NCBI GenBank assembly: GCA_030549495.1
Contig: JAUIRK010000903.1
Span: 682,001 to 746,000, forward strand
Direction of reading: 5' to 3'
Source of the DNA: Nectonema munidae
Taxonomy: Eukaryota; Nematomorpha; Nectonematoida; Nectonematidae
DNA: 64,000 nt
Shown: positions 23,156-33,300 of the stretch, piece after piece
Layout: the number at the start of each line of letters is the position of its first letter
How positions within the stretch are numbered: position 1 is the stretch's first letter
The notes under the pieces: model-generated
What the model was told of the DNA's origin: nothing
Databases searched by the model: none
What the model saw: only the letters and a program-made list of their open reading frames with translations
Translations under genes and position numbers: made by a program

Positions 23156-24304
23156 TGTCATCACGTGCATCGAGAAGAAATGGTGAACAAGGTAAGTTGG
23201 CACCTATATATGAAATTTGACACAAGTTTGTAGCGTCATGTAAGTAAAGTTATAGAGCTGGATCATGTATTACTATTGATGAATCTTTAGTTTCGTTTAG
23301 AGAAAGATGTTCCTTCAAAGTATTCATGCCGTCTAAACACAGTAAATATGGGATTAAAGTTTGGAGTAGGGTAGATTCTGCTAATGCTTATTTTCTAAAT
23401 GCACAAATATATTCTGGAAAAGCTCCTAATGGTCCAGAAAAGCAACAAGCCAGAAAAGTTGTTCGAGACTTAAAAGGTGGAATTGATACTCTAGACCTTT
23501 TAGTCAAGAAGTATTAATGCAAAAGAATCACCAACTGATGGCCACTGATCATTTTTTACTGGTGGTGGATGTTGCAGGATATAATGCTGTTGTCTGTTTT
23601 ATACAAAAAAATTCAAACGTTTATACTGGTAATCCTCAGACACTTTCTTTCTAACATGGCAGAACAGATTTATAAGCCATTAATTCAGCGTCGGTTTGAA
23701 AATGTAGGTTATAGCATTCAAAAGCAAATAATTCATTGTATGGAAATTTTTTTGGATAAAGAAAACACAGCACTATAATCTATTAGTCAACCTCAGGAAA
23801 TCAAAAAATGCGTTGTTTAAGTGCCCAAGGAAGTTAGACAAAAAAACAAAAAAGTCATGTACAAAATGTGACAAAGCTGTATGTGAAGCCCATTGTTTTT
23901 ATGTTTTACCGATTAGTAACACCCATAAATAAATCATTTTTTTACTAGTTTTTTTTAAGTGAACACTATAAAATATATACATCATATATTGTTTATATAT
24001 ACATATCGAATTTCATTACAAAATTGTCAATAATACATATGTAAGGCTTTGAAATCTTAAACTCATACAAAATGTAGTTATTTAAATATAATGGAATGTG
24101 GTACAACCCCATTATTTTTCTAAGTAATATTGAAGACTCAGTCCACGAAGGGTTAAGCGCATAAGAAAATTTTTAAGCGCATAATATAAAAATTAGTAGT
24201 TGATTAGTAGTTTGAATTTTATTTTAATTTTTTTTCCTTATCATACTGTAAAAGAGGATTTATAATAGATGATAATGTAATTAGGAGATAAAAAATGGAA
24301 TCTT

Positions 24305-24462
24305 ACAAGCTAAAGGTATATAAGGATGCGATTAGATCGTCTGTTCTATCCTCGCAACATTTCAGGTTCAATCCTTGATGTGGTCATCATGAAGGATAGT
24401 TCGATATCATCATCGCAATTTGTGCCTTCTAGATGAAATAACATAAGGTGCCTTTACCTTTT
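24305..24462 (+). mobile_element. tRNA-derived SINE copy
   Basis: The B-box-like CAGGTTCAATCC near 24363-24374 is followed by GATAGTTCGATATC, CGCAATTTGTGCCTTCT and GGTGCCTTTACCTTTT. These match the tail of the 5.1-kb copy almost word for word. The A box is weak. Confidence 0.55.
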
Positions 24463-24574
24463 ATAAGCTTTTAGTGTTAAATTTAAAATGTCATCTTATC
24501 AAAGAAAATATTTTCATAAATTTTTTTTTATCGATAACATATAATTCAAGGAAATATAATGAAAGCTCCAAAAT

Positions 24575-24967
24575 TTACTGATTATCTATAGCTTTTTTAA
24601 TAGTTTGGTAAAGGGTTAGGCGAGATAGGGCCAATTCGGTGCTTTTATTTGGTAAATATGCGAATTGATTCGGGTGTATTAGGTTATTTTGGAGGATGTA
24701 GTAGATCATGCGTTTTCGTAGAATTTTTTCAAGGATTTTGCCTAGGGTTGGTAATTGAGAAATTGGTCGACAGTTTTTGATTAAATTATGTTTTCGATTT
24801 GGTTTGGGGATTGGCACTAATTTACATATTTTCCAAATATTTGGGAAATAGCTTAGTCTGAGGAAGGCGTTAAATATATTGAGGAGATGAGGGCGTAATA
24901 TGTGGTAGGCTTTCTTCACGTGTTTAATGGAGATGAAGTCAAGGCTGCTAGAAGATTTGGTTTTCAT
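24575..24967 (-). pseudogene. LINE reverse transcriptase, N-terminal part
   Basis: A 130-codon piece contains LVPIPKPNRKHNLIKNCRP, ISQLPTLGKILEKILRKRM and QFAYLPNKSTELALSRLT. These are fingers and palm motifs of Jockey/R1-like RTs (the YRPISLLP-type block and the QxGFxxxxST-type block). The catalytic aspartates are not present because the copy ends here. Confidence 0.8.
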
Positions 24968-25795
24968 GGAATCAATGGTTTTGTTTAGAATTAATGGAGT
25001 TATTTAGTAGGTATGTTTTTGTTTCCATTCTAATAAGTGTATGGGTAATATTGTCGGCGGGAAATAGAGAGTTAAGTAAAGGGTGGTTGATAAATATTGA
25101 ACCTTGATTATTTGAAAGAATATTAGAAAGTGATGCTGTATGTTTTTGTGTATAAGTTTGTTGATGATTGACCATGGGTTTGTTGGAGTTTGATTACAAA
25201 AATGATTCCAGTTTTTTTTTAGCTTTTTTAATTTCTGATTGATATTGAGTTTTAAGAAAGGAGTAATGTCCAATGTTACTGTGAGAGTTGGTTTTTCTTA
25301 GATTTTTAAATAATTTGCGTAATTGTTGTTTGAGGTTGTTTTAATTACGGTTCCAAAAAGGAGCGTGCTCTCTTTTAGGAAGCTGGTTTGTTGGAGTTGC
25401 GGCGTGAATGCTGGCTGTGATGGACTTGTTAAGTTGAAGAGCAGATTTTCGAGATTTTTCTTGTATCTGTGCTCAGGGTGATGTTGTCTAGCTTAGATTT
25501 AAGATTGTGAAGAAATGCTCTCCTGAATATTTGTTTGTCATAATTAGGATTTGGACTTTTTGAGAGTTTAGTAGTGAGGTCGATTTGAAAGGTTATGTAT
25601 GTGTGGTCTCAGGCAGATGGGATGTCTGAGATGCGCCATTGGTGAACTATACTTCTTGTTTGGTTAGAAATGATGGTTAAATCGTTGTGTGATTGATATA
25701 TGTTGTTTAGATGTAGTCGTCTAAAGGTTGGGGATTTATTGTTGTCAGCTATTGTGTTGATTGTGAGATGCTAGAAATTCGAGTGTGAGTGAACC

Positions 25796-26185
25796 TCATG
25801 TATTTGATTTCATGTCCCAGAGGTATGATCTAGCATTTAAGTCGGTGGATATAGCTATGTGGTGGTTGTTGTCTATGTTATTTTTGATTTGTGTAAGTGA
25901 TTGAGAGAAGTTGTTAGGTGTGGGGTGGTTTAAGGATGGTAGGGAGTAGAGAGAGCAGAAGAGTAAGGATTTGGAGTTTGAGGGAATAAGTTTTATAAAT
26001 ATACAGGCTGAGTATGCTGTTAGTGGAGGTATATGTAGGAGTACGTAGTCGGCTGTTTGTTGTGGAATATGAATGTATGGTTCATTTATTGATATTATGT
26101 TGTAAGTGTGTGAGTTTAAGATGTTGTGAAGTTTGTCCCAAGCATTTTTTAAGTGATTTAGATTTATGTGTAAAATAGTTAGCAT
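25796..26185 (-). pseudogene. LINE endonuclease domain (APE type)
   Basis: A 129-codon open piece begins MLTILHINLNHLKNAWDKL and contains IISINEPYIHIP. It ends with HHIAISTDLNARSYLWD, which corresponds to the conserved GDFNAxxxxWG-type motif of APE-like LINE endonucleases in the Jockey/R1 group. It is only the first half of the domain; the rest is out of frame. Confidence 0.7.
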
Positions 26186-26199
26186 GAGTAGTTATCTAA

Positions 26200-27240
26200 G
26201 ATTTGGCTATGTTGAGATATGATTAGATTGTTATGGTTTATGTAGAAACTACAGAGTTTAGATGTTGTAAGGTGTGGTTGCTGACAATTTATGCAAGAAA
26301 TTTTGCTATTGTCATTTAGTAGGGTACAGGACAAAGTAGCATGCTCACGGTGGCCGCAGTGCGCACAGTTAGTTAGAGATGTCTTACAATTTGAAGAGAT
26401 GTGACCGTATTTTTAGGATTTTTCGCATTGTTTAACTTTTGATTTTAGTGTGGTGAGGGTTAGTAGCTGGTGGCCTAGAAAGATTTTGTGTTGAGTACAT
26501 AAGTATTTATATATTTCTGGGTTACTTGGTTCTAAGATTATAGTATAGCTATATGTGCCGGTTTTTCCTAGTTGTATGGGATTATCGAGTTTGCCTATAG
26601 CGTTAAGGTGTGGGTTTTGTTCTTCAATAGATTTTGTGATTTGGGTTAATGTTATATCGGTAGGGATGTTACGTAGTATGAATTTTGGTTTTTGTGGAGG
26701 TAAGTCATTAGCATTTAGACCGTTTTTTATGAGCGTTGTTCTGGCGGTATCTTGTTGATCTATATTTTTGAATTGGAAGTAGATGGTACCGGAGTGGGGT
26801 GATCTTGTTTTGATGATCGATAGGGAGTTGTTTTTGGTATCTAGATTTATGATGACATCTTGGCGGTGAATGGCCTTCTCTTTTTTAGTTGAAATGTTGT
26901 TAGGTGGAGTGATTTTTAATGTTAGGTTAGATTCAAGGTGGTTTCTAGTGTGTGGTGTAGTTTGCGTATTTATGGTTCAACTTAGTGTTGGGTTAGGATA
27001 TAATTGAGTAGGGACTAAACTAGCAGAATTAGCGTATGATTGTGTTCAGGTTGACTTAATGTTTTGGCTTTCGAAAGTTTTTATTTAATGTATGGCTATG
27101 TTGTATTTTAGATTATTAAATAGTATTAGATCGTTTGAATTTAGTGTGGTATTAGCTATATAATCATCGAATAGATGATTTAAAGTATCAGTGGTAGGTT
27201 TGGGAGATTCGGGGTCAGAGCGTGCCCTTTTATTTGTCAT
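26200..27240 (-). pseudogene. LINE ORF1 (gag-like, zinc knuckle)
   Basis: It starts at an ATG at 27238-27240 (MTNKRARSDPESPKP). A middle segment reads LRNIPTDITLTQITKSIEEQ, as in nucleic-acid-binding ORF1 proteins. CCHC-type knuckles follow on the - strand around 26290-26440: KYGHISSNCK, then CAHCGHREHATLSC, then CINCQQPH. Several stops interrupt the frame, so it is a remnant. Confidence 0.65.
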
Positions 27241-27299
27241 ATTAGTGGGCGGAAATCAGTGAAGTTAATTAAAGTAATATTATATATGGATTGAAAATT

Positions 27300-28140
27300 A
27301 GCTAATGAAAAGTAAAAAAAATATGTTTAAAGATTAGTAGTAATGTATTTATAAAGGAAAATTAAGTTTTCAAGAGTTAATATAAAAAAAATTAAAATTT
27401 TGTGTTATCAAACTTACAATTATAAAATAATTATATTATTATTTATAAATAATTATTATATTTTAAGTTATTATTATAATATTTTAATTTAAAAAAATAG
27501 ATTAATTTTTTATAATTCAATATCAAATTTATAATTTATATTAGTTTTATCCTGAGAAAAATTTTTCTATGTATATTTAACTTATTCTTTCAATATTTAA
27601 ATTTGTTTTCATCTGTTTGGGTGTGTGGAATAATTTTTCAGTTTATGTCTAAAAATTGTCTCCAAAATCTTCCATCGATATTTTACAAAAAAGTTTAAAT
27701 AAAGCAAAAATACTCTTAACTAAAAAAGTTATTACCTTACAATTTTAAATATTTTTATTTTAAGTTTTTATTATTTTAATTCATAGTGCATCATTATGTT
27801 TATGCATCTTTTGCTTATGTAGGGAGGCAAAAGCGATTTTTCATTTTTATATTTTATACTTTCTATAGTTTTTTCCATTTAATATCTCTCCCGATGTAAT
27901 TCTTTTATAAACACATATGACAATGAAAATGTAAAAAATCAACTTCTTCAAATATTTATTATCAATTATATCCGAGCGTGAATGTTTCTTTAACTTTGTA
28001 TCATTAAACAATCTAAAATTATGTTAAATCTAAAAAAATAATTTAAAAACAATATCTTCAAAATTTTTAATGAAAGTTTCATTCGATTTATATAGCAATA
28101 TAGAATTTGAAGATCAAGTAAGTGGTATACGATATTTAAT
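27300..28140. other. AT-rich sequence with one dispersed repeat unit
   Basis: Contains GCTTATGTAGGGAGGCAAAA and GCGATTTTT near 27815-27845, repeated at 31600-31625. Otherwise nothing is recognised. Confidence 0.35.
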
Positions 28141-28147
28141 GATAATA

Positions 28148-28330
28148 TTGGTTGGTTGGCTTGAGATATGGAAGCACTCTCATCCGTAAGGGTATCTGCT
28201 TGCGCGCATTATGCTTGAGATGGTTAATCACAATTTCTTGATTTTGTTTTTATGGGCCTGGAGCCTTTGGATCGAACCCTTTACATTCAACTATTAAGAT
28301 GAGTGGTACACCTTAACAACCATTTAATGG
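28148..28330 (+). mobile_element. SINE copy with enlarged A-to-B-box spacing
   Basis: GGTTGGCTTGAGATATGGA at the start matches the head of the 33.2-kb copy. GGAGCCTTTGGATCGAACCC (B box near 28267-28281) matches its next segment, but about 95 bp separate them here. The tail GAGTGGTACACCTT resembles AGCGGTACATCAGTGCCTT of the other copy. It looks like a SINE with an internal insertion. Confidence 0.45.
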
Positions 28331-28914
28331 TAAAATAAATAATAAAAATAAATTCAACATCCTTTTTCTAAGGATTTCACTTTCTAAAAGAGAATACTTA
28401 AAATATTTCTTGCTCTCTTATTAAAAATTAATTGAAGAAAGTTATAATGGGGTAAATTATATAGGTCAATTTTTTTAAAGAATAAAGTAAATTTTTTAAG
28501 TTCTTTGTTGAATTTTAAAAAAAAAATTAATGCTCCTTGCAATAACACTTGAATTGAATTTTTCTTTTAACAATAAGAAAGTTTTGAGTCATAAAGGACT
28601 TACAAGCTGAGTCAATCAATATATAAATCTATCAAACAAAAAAAGTTTGGGTAAGTTGGACCCATCCCAATTGATGACACCAAAGAAATCATTAATAATG
28701 CAAAGATACAAATTTATTTTATCTATTTGACTGAAGTTTATAACACAAAGTATTTGCAAATTTTATTAAAAAATTGAAAAAATAAATCTCACCACATATT
28801 AGTAAAAAGTAAACTCTAAGCGAAATTATAATCTAGAGTGACAAAAATATATTCCGAATCAAATTAAGCTGATTGATTGATTATATAAGGGTTTTTTTAA
28901 TATACACTAGAACC

Positions 28915-29218
28915 TACGTTTGACCTACGGCACGGGACCGAACGGCGGACGTAAAACGTAGGATTCGTAAAATCCAGGTTAATCTTTAAATTGACATACA
29001 ACACGAAAATCCTAGCCTGGATCACAAATGTTCACACCGTGTACGAGATGAGGGACTATGGCAGATAAAGAAGACTTATAAAGAACTTTATAAACTATTT
29101 AATACATAAAATCACAATGAAAAAACGTATTAATAATGCATTTAAAGACCAAAAAGATGACGTCATCAATCATTTGGCGAGGACGTAAAATCCAGGGAAC
29201 GTAAAACGTAGGTTCTAC
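28915..29218. mobile_element. MITE with pogo/mariner-like ends
   Basis: TAGAACCTACGTTTGACCTAC at the left and, read in reverse, TAGAACCTACGTTTTACGTT at the right form TIRs. Subterminal units GACGTAAAACGTAGG and CGTAAAATCCAGG occur inside both arms. TA dinucleotides sit at the edges, as in Tc1/mariner-pogo insertions. No coding capacity. Confidence 0.6.
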
Positions 29219-29599
29219 TATGAAAATAATGTTCGACTTTATGTCACTTGTTAAAGCTAATACACTAACAGTTGAAATGTTTATAGTGACAATTATAAAT
29301 AATTGTTTTCCTAAATAAATTCGAATAGTATTTAGGAAAAAAACCCTGCAAGTAAAATATATTTAGAAGTTTATATATTTAGCCCATAAGCCTAAATTTC
29401 TAGTTTTTTCTATAATTTAATACTTATGGTTTTGTGTCTCTTTATTTTATTTCAAATCATATTTACATTATTTTCAAATGATTCTACACTCTTACACCAT
29501 TTGTTGGCATAATTTCATTACATTAGTTACAATCGGCAATTTTTTTTCTTTCGTTTTATCAAAAAATATTTTTCCATACCTCATTTTGATTCATTTAAA

Positions 29600-29683
29600 A
29601 GGGAACACATTGGTTGTTAGTGTGTTCGTTCAGCTTAACAGTTGGTGGTCATGGTTTCGATATCCAAAGCTTCTAACTCTTCT

Positions 29684-29716
<33 letters not shown>

Positions 29717-30060
29717 ACATCTTGTCCCCAAGTTGGAGGTCGGTGGCCATGATCTTGAGCCTCCATTTTCCACTATCCTCAGCATAATATTCTTTTAACC
29801 ATTATTTTTGATCATGGCATATTAATGGAAGCGTAGTTTTATAGTCCGATCCTCTTCCTGACGCAAACCACTATTTTGTTTTAGGAGCTGGAAATCCTTA
29901 GCGTTTGCTTACTCAAAAGCTATACCCACAAGGCAGCGGTAGTTTGAAATTAGAGTTGCTCTCAAGCCTTCTAACTCTTAAAAACTTTAATTAACCATCC
30001 TCAGGCATAATGGAAGTATATAGTTTAACGGCTGAAAATGCTTTTATATAAAAACCAACC
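29600..30060. repeat. Possible SINE with (CTT)n microsatellite and duplicated segment
   Basis: ATTGGTTGTTAGTGTGTTCG and CATGGTTTCGATATCC are A- and B-box-like. A (CTT)n tract lies at about 29678-29715. The words CTTCTAACTCTT, CATCCTCAGGCATAAT and AATGGAAG recur in order at about 29970-30015. The class is uncertain. Confidence 0.35.
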
Positions 30061-30194
30061 AACCCTTTAGGAGAGCATTCATAAATGACATCCTTCTTTC
30101 TTTTTCTTTTGATAAAATTTTTTTTTATTTCAAAAGTTTTGATCAAACACAGTTATGGTTCCTTTTTATTGAGCCAAATCTGAATTACTTAACA

Positions 30195-30345
30195 ATGTAT
30201 ACGATTCAAAAGAAAATTTTCTCTTCCACTTCTATTCAAAACTGTGTATTTTGCAAATTTTCATCAAATATATTTTTTGATTTGGTTCTGACTTCTTCAA
30301 ATAAACTTTATATTTATAATTTGTATGAAATCAAAAATGAAAATG
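30195..30345 (+). CDS. CPSF1: CPSF1 exon 1 (start codon)
   Basis: The ATG at 30195 opens 50 codons plus one base. MYTIQKKIFSSTS aligns with the conserved MYAVYKQ-type CPSF160 start, and SSNKLYIYNLYEI aligns with the TSQLYVYRL strand. The donor is AATG|gtaaat in phase 1. In-frame translation past the donor runs to a stop at 30423-30425, but the family match ends near the donor. Confidence 0.75.
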
Positions 30346-33300
30346 GTAAATATCTTGGTTTATTTCCATCACTTGATATGTTTTTGCATTTTGTTTCTTT
30401 TCTACATTTAAGTTATAGTTCCTAACCTTTATGTATTTTACTTATTAATATTTGTTTTACTTCAGAAGGCTTATTTTTCTTATTTTATCTCCAGTACTAA
30501 AATTTATTCTTAACTCTTTCAGGCATTGGTTTTCCAAAATTTATCGTCTGATTTTTTTTCTATAAGTTTTTATATACTTAAAACACCATATTTATTATAT
30601 TGGATCTGGTCCATGAAATGATTATAATACATTACATGCCCAATGGAAGAGCTAGATATTAAAATTAATCATATACTACTCCTATATGATGATTTAAAGT
30701 ATATCTTAGTAGTTACTTTTGTAACTATGAGCCATGAGGATATCTTTTCTTAAAAAATATTCAATTTATAATTATCAAAGAAAAAAGCAATAGCTTTATG
30801 AGCTAATTTTTGTTATAAATTTTAAATATAATTTGCGTTCAGATTTATATGTTTATTTTTTTAATATATCAAAAATATAATAATTTTTCAATTTGATCTT
30901 TTATTAAAGTATTCTCCATTATATTATCCTTTTCAATAAAAATTACTATCCAGGACGCTTAAAAAAATTTATTTAAAAATTTATCACCAATTACGGAATG
31001 CATAAATGATCTTAAATATCAAATGATTTTTTAGAGAGTCATTTTAAATATAAATCTATAATAATATCCCGCTTCTTTTTATTTGGCAAATCAGTTATTT
31101 AAAATTTATAAAATTTAATCTTTTTATATATCTCTATACGTATTAATAGTTAAACATTAGATATTAAGAGCTTTTGAAAACTCCTTATGCATTAAAAATA
31201 TATGAAAACACTTTGTCAAGATACTATATATTTAAGTGTTGTTTTTAATATTCTCAAATAATAACCCCAAACTTAATAAAATAGTTTTAAACTTTGTGAA
31301 TCACATTGAACTAATGTGTACTTGACGAAATTCTTAAAATTTTCATTGATCCGAAAAAAATTAGTGGTACTTGAAATTTCGAACCAGGCTATAAATAAAT
31401 GTATTTATATATACATCTTGGGGGGGGGGCATAGTTGAATAAAACCGATAAGAGGAAACACCTATACAGAGTAATAAATAAACAAAAAAGCATATACTTT
31501 AGAATTTTAAAAATTTTAGTTTTGAGTTTTCATTATTTTAAGTCATATTGCATCCTTATTTTTATACAATAATTTATAACAAGTGATGCTTTTTTGCTTA
31601 TGTAGGGAGGCAAAAGCGATTTTTATTTCTTCAATTATTTGATTAACATTTTGTTATATATATAGTTTGTGAATTTCATGAATTTTTAGTTTCTCTTGTC
31701 TTTAAATATAAGATTTCATTACTTAATTGATTTTTATATTTCGGTACTCTTAGTTTGTGGAAATTTTTTTTTAATTTTCTCTATATTCAAGTTTTAAATG
31801 CTCAGGGGCGCACATCCTTAAAATTATTGGGGGGGGGGCGAAATTTTTTTGTTGCAATTATCAAAATTAATGGTCTGGAAATACCATGGGAGACCAAATA
31901 TTCAAGCAATCGTTTAAAATAGAGTGTATTCAGCGCATACCTAAAGTCGTAAATTTACTATACTTCCAGCGAAAATATTTTAATTAAATTTGCATATCAA
32001 ATATGTTGCGCAGAAAAAATGCCCCCAATTAAAAAGTAGGAAAAAATGCCCCTAATTAAAAAGTAGGAAAAAATGCCCCCAGTAAAAATGCCTCCGAAAA
32101 AATGTCCCAATTTAAAATTAGGAAAAAATGCCCCAACACAAAAAATTTCAAAAATTATCTTAAAATTAAAAAAAAATTTTTTTTTAAAAAAGATATGTCA
32201 AATAAAGATTTTTTATAAAAAAACAACAAAAAGTTAACTTTTCATCTAAAACATTTTAAATTTAATTAAAGTAAACTAAAAAACTCAGCATACAACAATT
32301 TTTTAAATACATAAAAAAATTTATAAAACAGCAAATATTTTTGCACTTTGTGTGTATCAGAACACTTTCTAAATATAATTTGTGTTTTAACTGATTTTAA
32401 GAACACATTCCCACAAATCTGCACCTTTGCAATTGTTTTCAAGAACTTTATAAAGAAAAAAAACCTATAGATTAAGAAATTTTAGAAATTTAGTTTTTTA
32501 AAACGGTACCAAATAAAAATATTTATATAATTAAAAAATCCTGAAAATCAAAAATTATGTGGCATTTTTTCCTACTTTTAATTGGGGGCATTTTTTCTCG
32601 GGGCATTTTTTCTGTGGGCATTTTTCTGGGGTGTATTTTTACCTACAACCATCCAATATCCACTAGTTTAAAAAATCCAAAATTGTTAGGGGGTGGAATA
32701 GGCTTATCATTTGAAAAATGAAGTAGTCTACCAGCCACATTACAGGAATTGATGAAAGGATATTTGATTCATAGAGAAAACAAATAACTGAAGGTTGGAT
32801 AGTTTTATATGAGTGAATATAGTCTAAAGGCAAAGAGTTTACTAGACACCCTGGGATGTTTATATGAAAAAATGTGATTGATTCAGGGGCAAGGGTATAA
32901 AATGAAGTTATAATTGTGCAAACAAAAAATTAAGATCGCATTATTTCATTTTACTCAACATCATTCAAAAATAGTTTAAAAGCTAAATTGATACAAGCTA
33001 CTAAAATCTACAAAAAGTAAAATAACTTTTAACATTTTGCAATGATTTGCCTTTTATAATAACTTTTAAGGAAAAAAAGTCTATCAGAATAAGTTATAGA
33101 GCTTCAAAAAAACTAAAAAATTTTAGAGCATAACTTAAGTTTTTTGAAAACTAATTTGACGTATCCCCTACAGCATACTCTATGGGTGGCATGGCAGGTT
33201 GGTTGAGATGCAGCACGGAAGCCTCTGGATTCGATTCCTCATCGATAAGAATTTGTTCATAGTTTGACATAAGCGGTACATCAGTGCCTTGTCAATGAAA

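Larger units (their letters stand above)
22139..23930 (+). pseudogene. piggyBac transposase 3, decayed and interrupted
   Basis: The first piece (22139-22435) is an acidic N-terminus, with DDIDEEEYDGGVESDISD and APRYRRNVVQN. The second (about 22416-22730) carries TFTHFLTDEILNLIVEATN, MVWIGFHLRSGVDKDSF and FKQIKQCIRFDKMSSR. After the inserted MITE come FMPSKHSKYGIKVWSR (near 23326) and GGIDTLDLLVKKY (near 23500). The C-terminal Cys/His tail is CTKCDKAVCEAHC near 23860. Stops and frame changes occur besides the insertion. The order matches a full-length piggyBac transposase that is no longer functional. Confidence 0.8.
21688..24152 (+). mobile_element. piggyBac element 3 with TTAA on both sides
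   Basis: TTAA at 21684-21687 and at 24153-24156 flank the element. The left end CCCTTGGTAAACAG and the right end read in reverse, CCCTTCGTGGACTG, give short TIRs. A GGGTCC-ATTA-GGACCC palindrome sits at 21705-21720 inside the left end. The body encodes a decayed piggyBac transposase in + orientation and is interrupted by a 432-bp foldback MITE at 22724-23155. Confidence 0.8.
21645..24180. repeat. GCGC-unit inverted repeat split by piggyBac 3
   Basis: CTTATGCGC at 21645-21653 is the exact reverse complement of GCGCATAAG at 24157-24165. Further GCGC words lie outside on both sides: a GCGCATATGCGC palindrome on the left and AAGCGCATAA on the right. With the 2.5-kb piggyBac removed, this would be a small inverted repeat, the pre-insertion target. 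Confidence 0.5.
24575..27240 (-). mobile_element. LINE (Jockey/R1-type), decayed and lacking its 3' end
   Basis: On the - strand the order is ORF1 with zinc knuckles (27240 to about 26200), endonuclease (26185-25796), a linker (about 25280-24975) and a reverse transcriptase N-terminal part (24967-24575). The copy stops in mid-RT, before any YADD motif or 3' tail. That is unusual, because LINE copies are normally 5'-truncated, so the 3' end was probably lost later. Stops and frame changes are present in all parts. Confidence 0.75.

Noticed and set aside
29600-29800. Leu-rich + strand ORF as protein
   Set aside because: The leucine run is translation of a (CTT)n microsatellite.
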